NCBI GenBank assembly: GCA_964483625.1
Contig: CAZABB010000015.1
Coordinates: 1 to 45,640 of the forward strand
Reading direction: 5' to 3'
DNA: 45,640 nucleotides
Origin: JAFGQU01 sp964483625
GTDB taxonomy: Bacteria; Omnitrophota; Gorgyraeia; Duberdicusellales; 4484-171
Shown: positions 23,958 through 32,796 of the stretch, in pieces
How positions within the stretch are numbered: the stretch's first letter is position 1
How the letters are laid out: each line of letters opens with the position of its first letter
Made by a program: the position numbers and the translations under genes
The notes under the pieces: model-generated
Database searches by the model: none
Told to the model about the DNA's origin: nothing
What the model saw: the letters and a program-made list of their open reading frames with translations, nothing else

Positions 23958-24040
23958 TGGATTACGAAGACTACAGTGATTACTATGTATCTTTTTCCTG
24001 TCCCCAATCACTGTAATCTCTCTTTAATCACCGGAATCAG
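23958..24040. repeat. Mirrored short-unit repeat element, AATCACxGTAATC family (family F)
   Basis: First arm 23958-23985 (GGATTACGAAGACTACAGTG, ATTACTATG), spacer 23986-24005, second arm 24006-24040 inverted (AATCACTGTAATCTCTC, TTTAATCACCGGAATCAG). The second arm contains the stop codon and last four codons of murD. Confidence 0.8.
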
Positions 24041-25310
24041 AGAGCTTTACATCCCCCCTGTGAGAAAGCTCTTGAGTCACTATCGCGATAAAAACCCTAC
24101 CGCGTTCCTGGTAATTTTTAAACTGATCAAAACTGGCACACATGGGAGAAAGCAATACCACATCACCCTGATGGGCCTCCTTCGCCGCATGAAGTGTCGC
24201 CTCCTGTAAATCCTGGTAACGGGCAATTTCAATTTCAGGCTCCAGTGCCGCGACAATCTTGTCACGGGCAGCCCCGTACACATACACTTTCTTCACTTTT
24301 TTCAGATACGGAACGACCGAAGTATAATCCAGCCCCTTATCCTTGCCGCCGGCAATGAGCTGAATCGGCCGGTTTATGTTTTTAAGTGCCCATATCGTAG
24401 ATGAGGGATTTGTCGCTTTGGAGTCGTTAATAAACGTTACGCCACAGAACGTACCGATCTCCTGCAGCCGGTGCGGCAGGCCGCGAAAGGAAGAAAATAT
24501 CTCGCCGATGGCTGTATCGGAAACTCCGAAAATGCGCGCGATAGAAGCGGCGGCGGCATAATTGGCATTGGAAAACTCGTCATGATACCAGCGAATCCGG
24601 GCCGGACATTCTGTGCTGAATCGTTCGATATAGGGACTGTTACGGTTCAACACGGCAAAATCTTCGGCGGTCTGATTCCGGAAGATATTCTTTTTTGCCG
24701 TGATATAGGCGTCGATATCACCGTACCGATCGAGATGGTCGGCTTCGATATTGGTAATACAACTGACATGGGGATGAAACTCGCGGATATCTTCGAGTTG
24801 AAAAGAACTTACCTCAAGAACCACAATATCTTCATCTCCGGTCACCGCCGCCACCTGCGAGAAGGGAATACCGATATTGCCGGCAAGAAACGTACGCCGG
24901 CCGGATCCCTCTTTTAAAAGCAGATAGGCAAGAAACGTCGTCGTGGTCTTCCCATTGGTACCGGTAACCGCCACGATCCGGGCCCGGTTAACCCGCGATG
25001 CCGCCTCCATTTCGCCTATGACAGGAATTCCCTTCCGGTTTGCCCAGCGTACTACATCGCACCGCCGGCGGTCGACGCCGGGAGATATAACCACCAGGTC
25101 ACAATCGGCAATACACTCCTGGCTGTGCCGGCCCAACTCCAGCACAACCCCTTTCTCTCGGAGCCGTTTAAGGAGAAAAGGGGAAAACCCCTCCTCTCTC
25201 CCCATGTCGGTCACCTTAACCCGTTTGCCTTCTGAAAGCAGAAGGTCACACAAAGCGACCCCGGAACGTTTTAAACCTACCACACAGATACGCTCAGCAT
25301 TGAGTGTCAT
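24024..25310 (-). CDS. murD: UDP-N-acetylmuramoylalanine--D-glutamate ligase
   Basis: A 428-residue Mur ligase. ICVVGLKRSGVAL at the N terminus, ATP loop VTGTNGKTTTTFLA, EVSSFQLEDI, TNIEADHLDRYG, NDSKATNPSST and IAGGKDKG identify MurD. ATG 25310 overlaps the mraY stop (ATGA) and begins just before the conserved domain; the open frame upstream lies within mraY. The C-terminal residues SDSGD and the stop are encoded by a repeat element. Confidence 0.95.
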   Translation of the reverse strand: MTLNAERICVVGLKRSGVALCDLLLSEGKRVKVTDMGREEGFSPFLLKRLREKGVVLELGRHSQECIADCDLVVISPGVDRRRCDVVRWANRKGIPVIGEMEAASRVNRARIVAVTGTNGKTTTTFLAYLLLKEGSGRRTFLAGNIGIPFSQVAAVTGDEDIVVLEVSSFQLEDIREFHPHVSCITNIEADHLDRYGDIDAYITAKKNIFRNQTAEDFAVLNRNSPYIERFSTECPARIRWYHDEFSNANYAAAASIARIFGVSDTAIGEIFSSFRGLPHRLQEIGTFCGVTFINDSKATNPSSTIWALKNINRPIQLIAGGKDKGLDYTSVVPYLKKVKKVYVYGAARDKIVAALEPEIEIARYQDLQEATLHAAKEAHQGDVVLLSPMCASFDQFKNYQERGRVFIAIVTQELSHRGDVKLSDSGD

Positions 25311-26389
25311 CGGATTTTCAGCGTAAGAAGCGCGCATACCGCGCAGATTAACGAAATAATCCAGAACCGTATGATTACCTTTGACTCCGGCCATCCCATC
25401 AATTGAAAATGATGATGCAGAGGCGCGGCACGGAAAACTCTCTTATTACGCATCCGCACCGAAAGGATCTGCAAAACCACACTCAGTGCCTCAAGCACGA
25501 AAATACCGCCGGCGATAATCAGAAGAAATTCTTTTTTGATAAACAGAGCGATGACACCGATCCCTCCCCCCAGAGAAAGCGCTCCGGTATCCCCCATGAA
25601 TACTTCCGCCGGATGAGAGTTATACCATAAAAAGGCCAGCCCCGCTCCCAAAAGCGCCGCGCAGATTACGGTCAATTCTCCCGCGTCGGGAATATAGGGA
25701 ATAAACAGGTATTGAGCGAATTTTAAATGCCCGCTTAGATAACTCAATCCCGCAAACACGAGAGAATTGGTAATAATGCCTCCGATGGCCAGTCCGTCGA
25801 GCCCGTCGGTAAAATTAACCGCGTTGGATGTCGCCACAATAACCAGAGTCGCCCAGAATACGTAGAACGCTCCCAGGTCAACCACGGCCTTTTTGAAAAA
25901 AGGAACATCCAGCGTGGTCGATATATTCTGATCAAGAAAGATCACCAGCCCCACGAACACGCCGATAAGAATCTGCACCGTCAGCTTATCCCGGCGGCAC
26001 AACGGACGGCCGCGTTTCACTTTCAGGTAATCATCACAGAAGCCCAGAGCTCCCAAAAGAAGTATGATCAAAAGAACATAAATCACAAAACTCACCGTCA
26101 GCTTCGCCCAGAGCAAAGTCGAAAAACATACCGCGCCGATAAGGATAATCCCGCCCATGGTGGGAGTACCTTTTTTCGATTTATGCAGCGCCTCAAGATG
26201 CACGTGCCCGTACATATCGACTGATTCTTTCAGGTTCAGTTTTAAAAAGAAACTCTTGAGCCAGTGCCAGAGAAGGAAAGAGAAGAAAAATGACGAGACG
26301 AAACTCGCCCCGCTGCGAAAGGTAATGTACTTAAGCACATTGCACACTGGGAACGCATCACGTAACGGATATAACAGATGGTATAACAT
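25307..26389 (-). CDS. mraY: Phospho-N-acetylmuramoyl-pentapeptide transferase
   Basis: A 360-residue integral membrane enzyme with about ten helices that makes lipid I. Conserved loops are visible: KKGTPTMGGIIL, FCDDYLKVKRGRPLCRRDKL (Asp pair), NAVNFTDGLDGLA, FMGDTGALSLGG and APLHHHFQLMGW (His motif). Length equals the E. coli protein. Located between murF and murD, as usual; a repeat element fills the gap to murF. Confidence 0.97.
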   Translation of the reverse strand: MLYHLLYPLRDAFPVCNVLKYITFRSGASFVSSFFFSFLLWHWLKSFFLKLNLKESVDMYGHVHLEALHKSKKGTPTMGGIILIGAVCFSTLLWAKLTVSFVIYVLLIILLLGALGFCDDYLKVKRGRPLCRRDKLTVQILIGVFVGLVIFLDQNISTTLDVPFFKKAVVDLGAFYVFWATLVIVATSNAVNFTDGLDGLAIGGIITNSLVFAGLSYLSGHLKFAQYLFIPYIPDAGELTVICAALLGAGLAFLWYNSHPAEVFMGDTGALSLGGGIGVIALFIKKEFLLIIAGGIFVLEALSVVLQILSVRMRNKRVFRAAPLHHHFQLMGWPESKVIIRFWIISLICAVCALLTLKIR

Positions 26390-26395
26390 ATCTTT

Positions 26396-26484
26396 CAGAG
26401 TCTTTAGTCTTTAGTCTCTGGCATATAGCCTGAAAAGTCGGACATTTAAAAACGAAAGATTAACGATCATAGACTATCGACTGG
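26396..26484. repeat. Mirrored short-unit repeat element, AGTCTTT family (family G)
   Basis: First arm 26396-26422 (AGAGTCTTTAGTCTTTAGTC, TCTGG), spacer, second arm 26451-26484 roughly inverted (AACGAAAGATTAACGATCAT, AGACTATCGACTGG). It fills the whole murF-mraY gap and reaches to 1 bp from the murF stop. Confidence 0.6.
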
Positions 26485-26485
26485 T

Positions 26486-27826
26486 TTAATATTGTTCGAT
26501 GATTTTCTCCATTTCCATCGACCGGGATCCCTTGACCAGAACCATGTACTTTTTTTCAGGGATTTTTTTCTTTAAAAAGGCTACGATATCTTCACGAGAC
26601 GAAAAATGAAAGGCTTTTCGATATCCTGATTCCTTAAGCTTTTCACTTAATGCCCGTGAATCTTCTCCTAATGTTAACACATAATCGAACTTCTGTCTTA
26701 AAAAATCACCGGCCAACCGGCGATGATAAGCCTTCGATCGCGTTCCCAGCTCACGCATGTCACCGACCAGCGCGATCTTAGGATCACGGTAACAGGAAAG
26801 GCTCCTGACAACGCACTCCAGCGCAAACGGATTGGAATTATACGTATCGTTGATAAAGGTAAGCTTTCTCTTTTTTTCCCGGCGCGTTCGCAATGAGAAA
26901 TCGAAAACGAACTCGTCCATCATCGCCGCGGTTTCCTGCATCGCCATACCCGTCACCTGGGCCGTCACAAGAGCCGCCAGAGCGTTGTATATATAGAAAT
27001 AAAACGGTGTGCGCAGACGGAAATGAACACCATCGACTCTGAACACCGACTCGCGTCCGTCAGACCGTATAATACGGGCCCGGATATCGGCGCCTTTTTT
27101 CATGCCGAAGGTGATCACGCGTTTGGTTTTCTTAAGCCTTCGCAACCGGTAGTCATCATAATTGATAACACCTCGGGTACGCCGATACGTCGTAAGAATC
27201 GTTTGTTTCTCCCGATAGATAGCCTCGAGGCTCCCTAACCCTTCGGTATGCACCGGCTTGATAAAAGTGATCACCGCGATATCGGGACGCATAATTTTAG
27301 TCAGTCGCGCGATCTCTCCCGGCGCATTGGTTCCCGCCTCAAGCAACAGATACGGCTCATTTGTCAGCCTTAAGATCGTTTTACTTACGCCCAGGAAATT
27401 ATTCTCGGTTTTTTCGTTTTTTAATACCTTCTGCCGCCGCGCGAGAAGATAGGCGATCATCTCTTTCGTCGTCGTCTTTCCTACCGACCCGGTCACCGCG
27501 ATTGTACGGGGAGCCTTCTCGTCTCTGATATACCGTCCGATTTTCTCCAGCGCTTTATGAGAGTCGTCGACAATGAACGTACAGGCTGCCGGTTTCATCC
27601 CGGCCGCTGGGGATTCTGCGATAATCAGCCCCGCGCCGCGACGCTGAGCCTGATCAATGAAATCGTGACCGTCTTTCCATTTCCCCCGGATCGCGATGAA
27701 GGCATCCTGTTGTTTTACGGTACGGGAATCGATGGTAAGGCGCCGCACGAACGTAAACCGCGATCTGTTCAATATCCGTTTCGGGCGAAGCACCGCGGTC
27801 AAAGTCTGGAAAGAAAACATCTTCAT
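26486..27826 (-). CDS. murF: UDP-MurNAc-tripeptide--D-alanyl-D-alanine ligase
   Basis: A 446-residue Mur ligase that adds D-Ala-D-Ala. DSRTVKQQDAFIAIRG (UDP-binding domain), VTGSVGKTTTKEMIAYLL (ATP loop), EAGTNAPGEIARL, NDTYNSNPFA and LVGDMRELG are MurF features. Start overlaps the murE stop by 4 bp. Confidence 0.96.
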   Translation of the reverse strand: MKMFSFQTLTAVLRPKRILNRSRFTFVRRLTIDSRTVKQQDAFIAIRGKWKDGHDFIDQAQRRGAGLIIAESPAAGMKPAACTFIVDDSHKALEKIGRYIRDEKAPRTIAVTGSVGKTTTKEMIAYLLARRQKVLKNEKTENNFLGVSKTILRLTNEPYLLLEAGTNAPGEIARLTKIMRPDIAVITFIKPVHTEGLGSLEAIYREKQTILTTYRRTRGVINYDDYRLRRLKKTKRVITFGMKKGADIRARIIRSDGRESVFRVDGVHFRLRTPFYFYIYNALAALVTAQVTGMAMQETAAMMDEFVFDFSLRTRREKKRKLTFINDTYNSNPFALECVVRSLSCYRDPKIALVGDMRELGTRSKAYHRRLAGDFLRQKFDYVLTLGEDSRALSEKLKESGYRKAFHFSSREDIVAFLKKKIPEKKYMVLVKGSRSMEMEKIIEQY

Positions 27827-29274
27827 TCTTTTTCTCCCGCGCAGGAAAGAATAACGTCCCGGTCGCTGAACGGTATTTTTTTTGTGCCGATAATCTGATA
27901 CTGTTCATGTCCCTTCCCGGCAACCAGTACCGCGCAGTCTTTCTCCTGAAACCGCAAAGACATTGCCTCTTGAATTGCCCGCCGGCGGTCGATATCCACC
28001 GAATACTTCCGGGGAACACATCCGGGCTCGATCTCGGTGATAATCGCCGCGGGATCTTCACTGCGGGGATTATCGGAGGTAATAATCACGACATCGGCTC
28101 CTTCACAGGCAATTCTCCCCATTGCCGGACGTTTATCCCGATCCCGGTCTCCCCCGCAGCCGAACACACATATTATTTTTTTGTATCCTGCTTCCCGCAA
28201 TGTTCCGATCGCCTTCTCCAGCGCATCGGGCGTATGAGCGTAATCAACATATACCCCTTCGACAACACGTTCCAGGCGCCCGCAGGGTAATTGAACCCGG
28301 GCCAATGACTCGATACACGCCGACATCTCAAATCCGTACGAATATAACGTCGCCAGCGCCGCCAGGGTATTGGACACATTATGCCGGCCGATGAGCGGCG
28401 TCCGTACGGGATAGGTCTTGGTTCCAAACTCCGTCAGGGTAAATTCGGTACCGGCGGGAGAGATACGGATAGCCCGGGCGGTAAAGTCGGCGCAGTTGTC
28501 AATCGCATAGGTAATCTGTTTTACCCCGCAGCCGTGAGAGAGCCGCCGGCCGTAATGATCATCGACATTCAATATGGCAAGAGCCTGCGTATTCATCGAA
28601 AAGAACGAAGCTTTCGCCTGGAAATACCGTTCCATGTCTTTATGATAATCCAGATGATCGTGACTTAAATTGGTAAAAATACAGCGGCGAAACGGAACCC
28701 CTCTGACGCGACCTTGAGTAACCGCGTGTGAAGACACCTCCATCACCACGTAACGAATATCATCGGTCTGAAGGCTCCGCAGCATCCGGCGCAGGAGAAG
28801 ATAATCGGGCGTGGTATAGGGAGCCGGCACCGGTTTCTCATCAATATAATACTGAATCGTCCCCACCAGCGACGCCGGGATACGGCACCTGCGGATCATC
28901 TGATACAAAAGATGGGCCGTCGTCGTCTTACCGTTGGTCCCGGTAATACCGATGAAACCGAAGCGGCTCCAGTCAAGATCGTAGAAGGAATCGACGGCAT
29001 GTCTGAATTCTCCTTCGAGATCGTCCGTATAGAGTACCGGTGTCGCAAGATCAAGTTCCTCCATGCGTTCCCGGTGCGCGCTTGAGGCGACAAACAACAA
29101 GACGTGGGACTCGATCTCTTTCAGGATACCGAACACGTCGAAATTTTTTCCTTCGATCACGAAAAAAACAGCCCCTTGAGAAACATCACGTGAATCACGG
29201 CAGATAGCCGAGACCTCGGCGGCGGACACGGAAACATCGGTATTCAGGTGAGGGAAAAGATCGGACAGTATCAT
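27823..29274 (-). CDS. murE: UDP-MurNAc-L-Ala-D-Glu--meso-diaminopimelate ligase
   Basis: A 483-residue Mur ligase. Domain 1 has CRDSRDVSQGAVFFVIEG; the ATP loop is ITGTNGKTTTAHLL; EVSSHAVTQGRV, NLSHDHLDYH, DYAHTPDALEKA and FGCGGDRDRDKRPAMG follow. The substrate motif DNPRSEDP carries Arg, the hallmark of meso-DAP-adding enzymes rather than L-Lys enzymes, so the wall is predicted to be DAP type. Overlaps its neighbours by 4 bp on both sides. Confidence 0.96.
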   Translation of the reverse strand: MILSDLFPHLNTDVSVSAAEVSAICRDSRDVSQGAVFFVIEGKNFDVFGILKEIESHVLLFVASSAHRERMEELDLATPVLYTDDLEGEFRHAVDSFYDLDWSRFGFIGITGTNGKTTTAHLLYQMIRRCRIPASLVGTIQYYIDEKPVPAPYTTPDYLLLRRMLRSLQTDDIRYVVMEVSSHAVTQGRVRGVPFRRCIFTNLSHDHLDYHKDMERYFQAKASFFSMNTQALAILNVDDHYGRRLSHGCGVKQITYAIDNCADFTARAIRISPAGTEFTLTEFGTKTYPVRTPLIGRHNVSNTLAALATLYSYGFEMSACIESLARVQLPCGRLERVVEGVYVDYAHTPDALEKAIGTLREAGYKKIICVFGCGGDRDRDKRPAMGRIACEGADVVIITSDNPRSEDPAAIITEIEPGCVPRKYSVDIDRRRAIQEAMSLRFQEKDCAVLVAGKGHEQYQIIGTKKIPFSDRDVILSCAGEKE

Positions 29275-30956
29275 GGTTCTCTTTCGATATTATGCCGGTA
29301 TTCCAGATACCGGAGCGTATCCCTGGCGATCCGGCCAAAAAGCGGCGCCGCAACCGTTCCGCCCAGATGGGATTTTCTCGGTTCATCGATACTGACGGCG
29401 ATCACAAAGGTAATCGGCTCGGCTTCTACGAAACCGACAAACGAAGCGCGATACTTATTGGGAGAATACCGATTCCTCGCCACATCGAACTTCTGTGCCG
29501 TACCGGTTTTGCCCCCGACCCGGGCTCCCTCGATCTGCGCGGCGCGGCCCGATCCGTAGTCAACCACCGCCGCAAGAACCGCTTTTACCCGGTCACATAC
29601 CCGCGGCGACAGTATCTTTTTTTTCACAATCTCCACCGGCTCGGCATAGTGCCGGTGGGTAATCCTTTCGATCAGATGCGGCCGAACCAAATCACCGCGC
29701 GAAGCGATAATACTCATGGCCTGGGCCATCTGAAGCAGGGTCACCCCGACCTCCTGGCCAATGGGAATAATATACTGAGAGGTATGACTCCACTGCCGGG
29801 GAGGTTTGATGGACCCGGAGACTTCCCCGGGTAAATCAATACCGGTTTTTTTGCCGAACTGGAGTTTTTTGATGTACCGGTACACTTTTTCTTTTCCCAA
29901 TTCCGTGGCGATCTTCGCCACCCCGATGTTGCTCGACCTGGCAAACACGTCACGAAACGGAAGATCCCCGTGGGAACGGTAATCATGCAGTACAGTCCCG
30001 GGAATTTTATACGACCCGTTTTCACAAAAAATAACGTCATCTTCGCTGAAAACCCCTTCGTTCAGCGCGGCGACGAGAGTCACGATTTTAAATACCGAAC
30101 CGGGCTCGAACATATCGGTAATCGCCTGATTACGACGCTCGCCGAAAGAGGACTCTCCCAGGTTATTGGGGTCGAAACGAGGCCAGTTGGCTATCGCCAG
30201 GATTTCTCCCGTATGCGGGTCCATCACGACCACCGAGCCGCCGCGGGCTTTGAATTCCCGTACCGTCTCATCCAGATAACGCTCGACCCAATACTGGATC
30301 TGCCCGTCGACCGTCAGATACACATCGGCGCCTTCCTGCGGCGAAAGAGACTCAGGCAAAAAGACCAGGCCGCGCGCGGCCGAATCCTTAAAACGGTGGA
30401 CAAAACCTTCCTTCCCCCGCAGATATTCATCACAGAACAGTTCGATTCCCTCCAGCCCCTTATTGTCAATATCAACTCCGCCCAGGATATGCGCGGCGAT
30501 TCTACTTTGCGGATAAAATCTTCTCATTTTCCGCCTCAGGCGCACCCCCGGCACAGAACGGCTTTCGAAATCATCCTTTTCCTGCCAGCTTATATCCCGT
30601 TTGATCCAGACGAAACGCGTCTTCTCACCGAGTTTTTCCGCGACATCGCCGCGGGAGACCGCAAAGATTTCCGCCAATACCTGCGCTGTTTCCTCAAGTC
30701 CCTTTATCATCTGGGGATCGGCATATACCGAATATGACGTTATATTCGTTGCCAGGGCCCGCCCCTGGGTATCATAGATTCTGCCCCGCTGGCCAGAAAA
30801 CGAGGCAATACTGCTGTACTGTTTCCGGGCCAGGGTACGGAAAAAACTAACCTGAAATATCTGCAGATATACGATTTTCCCCAGGATGAGAATAAAGAGA
30901 AGAGAGAAAAAGAGATAGACAACGCGATACCGTGTAGAGATGCGAAGTTTTTTCAC
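29271..30956 (-). CDS. ftsI: Septal peptidoglycan transpeptidase (class B PBP, FtsI/PBP3-like)
   Basis: A 561-residue bitopic protein: N-terminal transmembrane helix (~12-32), pedestal domain with RGRIYDTQGRALA (58-70), then transpeptidase domain with SVFK (active Ser287), SSN (341-343) and KTGT (483-486). No PASTA domain is present. The start is GTG 30956 and the frame has no clear ribosome binding site. Between ftsL and murE, as in canonical dcw clusters. Confidence 0.94.
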   Translation of the reverse strand: MKKLRISTRYRVVYLFFSLLFILILGKIVYLQIFQVSFFRTLARKQYSSIASFSGQRGRIYDTQGRALATNITSYSVYADPQMIKGLEETAQVLAEIFAVSRGDVAEKLGEKTRFVWIKRDISWQEKDDFESRSVPGVRLRRKMRRFYPQSRIAAHILGGVDIDNKGLEGIELFCDEYLRGKEGFVHRFKDSAARGLVFLPESLSPQEGADVYLTVDGQIQYWVERYLDETVREFKARGGSVVVMDPHTGEILAIANWPRFDPNNLGESSFGERRNQAITDMFEPGSVFKIVTLVAALNEGVFSEDDVIFCENGSYKIPGTVLHDYRSHGDLPFRDVFARSSNIGVAKIATELGKEKVYRYIKKLQFGKKTGIDLPGEVSGSIKPPRQWSHTSQYIIPIGQEVGVTLLQMAQAMSIIASRGDLVRPHLIERITHRHYAEPVEIVKKKILSPRVCDRVKAVLAAVVDYGSGRAAQIEGARVGGKTGTAQKFDVARNRYSPNKYRASFVGFVEAEPITFVIAVSIDEPRKSHLGGTVAAPLFGRIARDTLRYLEYRHNIEREP

Positions 30957-30970
30957 GTTTCGAAAGGAAA

Positions 30971-31342
30971 TTACTTTTTGGTTTTGTCTTTTGCGAGAAC
31001 TTCAGATTCCCCGGGAAGCTTAAATAAGCGGGCAGCCAGATGCGCGACCGCATTGATGCCGGGGGTCACTTCGGCTTCGGGTTCAGTATCCATACGTAAC
31101 GCAAGGACTTTCTCTCCGGCAGCGAACTCAAACTGATTATGCTGCGCCCACAGGTTGACTTCTTCCAGGGATGTTTTTTCACAAAGATTATATAACAAAA
31201 CATCCCTCTTATCAACAAGCTGCCGAAAGTGAGCGTATTTATCGGTAAGCCGGTAGGCCTCGACGGAAAGAGCTATTTTTTGATGAAGATACCCTAAAGA
31301 AAACAGAAAAATAAAGATTGTAGTAAGAATCGTGCGTATCAT
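30971..31342 (-). CDS. ftsL: FtsL-like division protein
   Basis: A 123-residue protein with a short N terminus, one transmembrane helix (IRTILTTIFIFLFSLGYLH) and a coiled-coil-like stretch (SVEAYRLTDKYAHFRQLVDKRDVL). Sequence similarity to FtsL is weak, as is usual in the family; identification rests on topology, size and its place between rsmH and ftsI. The C-terminal tail is longer than in E. coli and rich in Lys. Confidence 0.65.
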   Translation of the reverse strand: MIRTILTTIFIFLFSLGYLHQKIALSVEAYRLTDKYAHFRQLVDKRDVLLYNLCEKTSLEEVNLWAQHNQFEFAAGEKVLALRMDTEPEAEVTPGINAVAHLAARLFKLPGESEVLAKDKTKK

Positions 31343-31359
31343 TTCAAAAAACTTTCTTC

Positions 31360-32301
31360 TTACGGTCTCTGGACTACCCGCAGTTTTGCCGACCGGGAAG
31401 CTTTGTTTTCCCTTACCTCATCGGATGAAGGGACCAGAGGTTTCTTCGTCAAAATATTCACTGACCCGCACGCGGCATGCTGGCGGAACATCAATTTGGC
31501 CTGACGGTCTTCCAGAGAATGGAAAGAAATTACCGCCATCCGGCCGCCGGGAGCCAGCCGGCCGAGAGCGCGCTCCAATCCCTGATTCAGACAATCAAGT
31601 TCACGATTCACCGCAATACGCAACGCCTGAAATACGCGGGTCGCCGGATGGATCTTATAATTGAAACTGCGCCGCGGCACCGCCTCACCAATCGCTTCGA
31701 CCAGCTGACGTGTCGTATACAAAGGATCCTTACGTCTTTTTTCGACCACATGGTGTGCGATCCTGCGGGCATAGCGTTCTTCACCGAATTTTTCAAAAAT
31801 AATACTCAGTTCCCGTTCGCTTAAATTATTTACCAGATCATAGGCGCATAAGAAAGAATCCCGGTCCATACGCATATCCAGCGGACCTTCTTTGAGAAAA
31901 CTGAAACCGCGCTCGGCTTCCGCCAGCTGAAAGCTGGAAATCCCCAGATCAAACAGGAAGGCGTCGGCTTCCTGTTTGTCCAGATCATCCAACACCTGAT
32001 CTACGGCACGAAAATCCTGTTTGATCAGAACAACTCTGCCGACAAACCGTTTAAGACGTTCCTGGGCAATTTCCAGGGAGGCGTTATCTTTGTCGATACC
32101 GACATACAGCGACCCTTCCGGCATCTTGGGAATAAGCAACTCGGCATGAGATCCTACTCCCACGGTGCAATCGACGACGACTCTTCTCTCCTCCGGCTGC
32201 AAGAATTCCGCCACTTCCCGGTACATAACCGGATAGTGAAGAGAATTCTCCTTAGAAGAGTCCTTCGGCCATTTCTTCAAATCGTTCTCGATTATCTTCA
32301 T
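31360..32301 (-). CDS. rsmH: 16S rRNA (cytosine1402-N4)-methyltransferase
   Basis: A ~313-residue SAM-dependent methyltransferase that modifies C1402 of 16S rRNA. Visible: HYPVMYREVAEFL, DCTVGVGSHAELL (SAM loop), LFDLGISSFQL, ERGFSFLKEGPLDMRMD, HPATRVFQALRIAVNREL and ISFHSLEDRQAK. The start is uncertain: ATG 32301 overlaps mraZ by 50 bp, while the next ATG (32226) would cut into the conserved HxPV motif. Confidence 0.93.
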   Translation of the reverse strand: MKIIENDLKKWPKDSSKENSLHYPVMYREVAEFLQPEERRVVVDCTVGVGSHAELLIPKMPEGSLYVGIDKDNASLEIAQERLKRFVGRVVLIKQDFRAVDQVLDDLDKQEADAFLFDLGISSFQLAEAERGFSFLKEGPLDMRMDRDSFLCAYDLVNNLSERELSIIFEKFGEERYARRIAHHVVEKRRKDPLYTTRQLVEAIGEAVPRRSFNYKIHPATRVFQALRIAVNRELDCLNQGLERALGRLAPGGRMAVISFHSLEDRQAKLMFRQHAACGSVNILTKKPLVPSSDEVRENKASRSAKLRVVQRP

Positions 32302-32683
32302 TAAATTTTTCCCATCTCGTTTGACCCCAGACTTCAATACGGTCGGCCACACCAATAATCACGATATCCTTGGAAATATCGGCATATGTTTTTAAATAAT
32401 TGGGTAATGTTACGCGGCCTTGCGAGTCGATTTCGATTTCAGACGCGCCGCTGAAATAGAACCGGTTAAAAAATCGTGACTGCTGTTTGGTAAAAGAAAG
32501 GCTTCTCAACTTTTCCTCCAATTCCTTCCACACATCATAGCCAAAGAGAAACAAACAGCCATCCAGCCCCCTGGTAAGATAAAATCGGTTTGAACCCAAT
32601 TCTCTAATCTTTTCGCGGAATTTAGCGGGAAGAATAAAACGATCTTTTGCATCCAGCGTATGAATATATGTTCCGTACCACAT
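32252..32683 (-). CDS. mraZ: Transcriptional regulator MraZ
   Basis: A 143-residue protein with two AbrB-like repeats: YIHTLDAKDRFILPAKFRE (residues ~6-24) and ASEIEIDSQGRVTLPNYLK (~85-103). In E. coli and Mycoplasma MraZ binds direct repeats ahead of its own operon. Matching 10-bp direct repeats lie immediately before the ATG here. First gene of the dcw cluster, transcribed from a consensus promoter. Confidence 0.95.
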   Translation of the reverse strand: MWYGTYIHTLDAKDRFILPAKFREKIRELGSNRFYLTRGLDGCLFLFGYDVWKELEEKLRSLSFTKQQSRFFNRFYFSGASEIEIDSQGRVTLPNYLKTYADISKDIVIIGVADRIEVWGQTRWEKFNEDNRERFEEMAEGLF

Positions 32684-32708
32684 TCCACTTTACTCCACTT
32701 TACTACAC
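32684..32708 (-). promoter_or_regulatory. Probable MraZ operator, 10-bp direct repeats overlapping the ribosome binding site
   Basis: On the minus strand two exact 10-bp units, GTAAAGTGGA, preceded by a partial third (TGTA). MraZ boxes are known as TGGG-type repeats with 10-bp period; here the unit core is TGGA/TGGAG. The copy nearest the ATG supplies GGAG 9 nt upstream, so operator and ribosome binding site coincide. Confidence 0.6.
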
Positions 32709-32714
32709 ATATAT

Positions 32715-32743
32715 ATAATAATACTCCTTATTATGCCTGTCAA
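32715..32743 (-). promoter_or_regulatory. dcw-cluster promoter
   Basis: On the minus strand a perfect TTGACA (32743-32738), 17-bp spacer, TATTAT (32720-32715), in AT-rich surroundings. The leader to the mraZ ATG would be only ~25 nt. Confidence 0.85.
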
Positions 32744-32766
32744 GCGTCTTTATGGATAAATCATTG

Positions 32767-32786
32767 ACACACAACAAGTTGTGTGT
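32767..32786. promoter_or_regulatory. Perfect dyad upstream of the dcw promoter
   Basis: ACACACAAC-AA-GTTGTGTGT, 9-bp arms with a 2-bp centre, located about 24 bp upstream of the -35 box and just after the end of ribF. There is no T-run on either side, so it looks more like a protein-binding dyad than an intrinsic terminator. Confidence 0.4.
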
Positions 32787-32796
32787 AAAGGCGAGG

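Noticed and set aside
32767..32786. Intrinsic terminator of ribF
   Set aside because: The dyad has no T-run after it on the minus strand.
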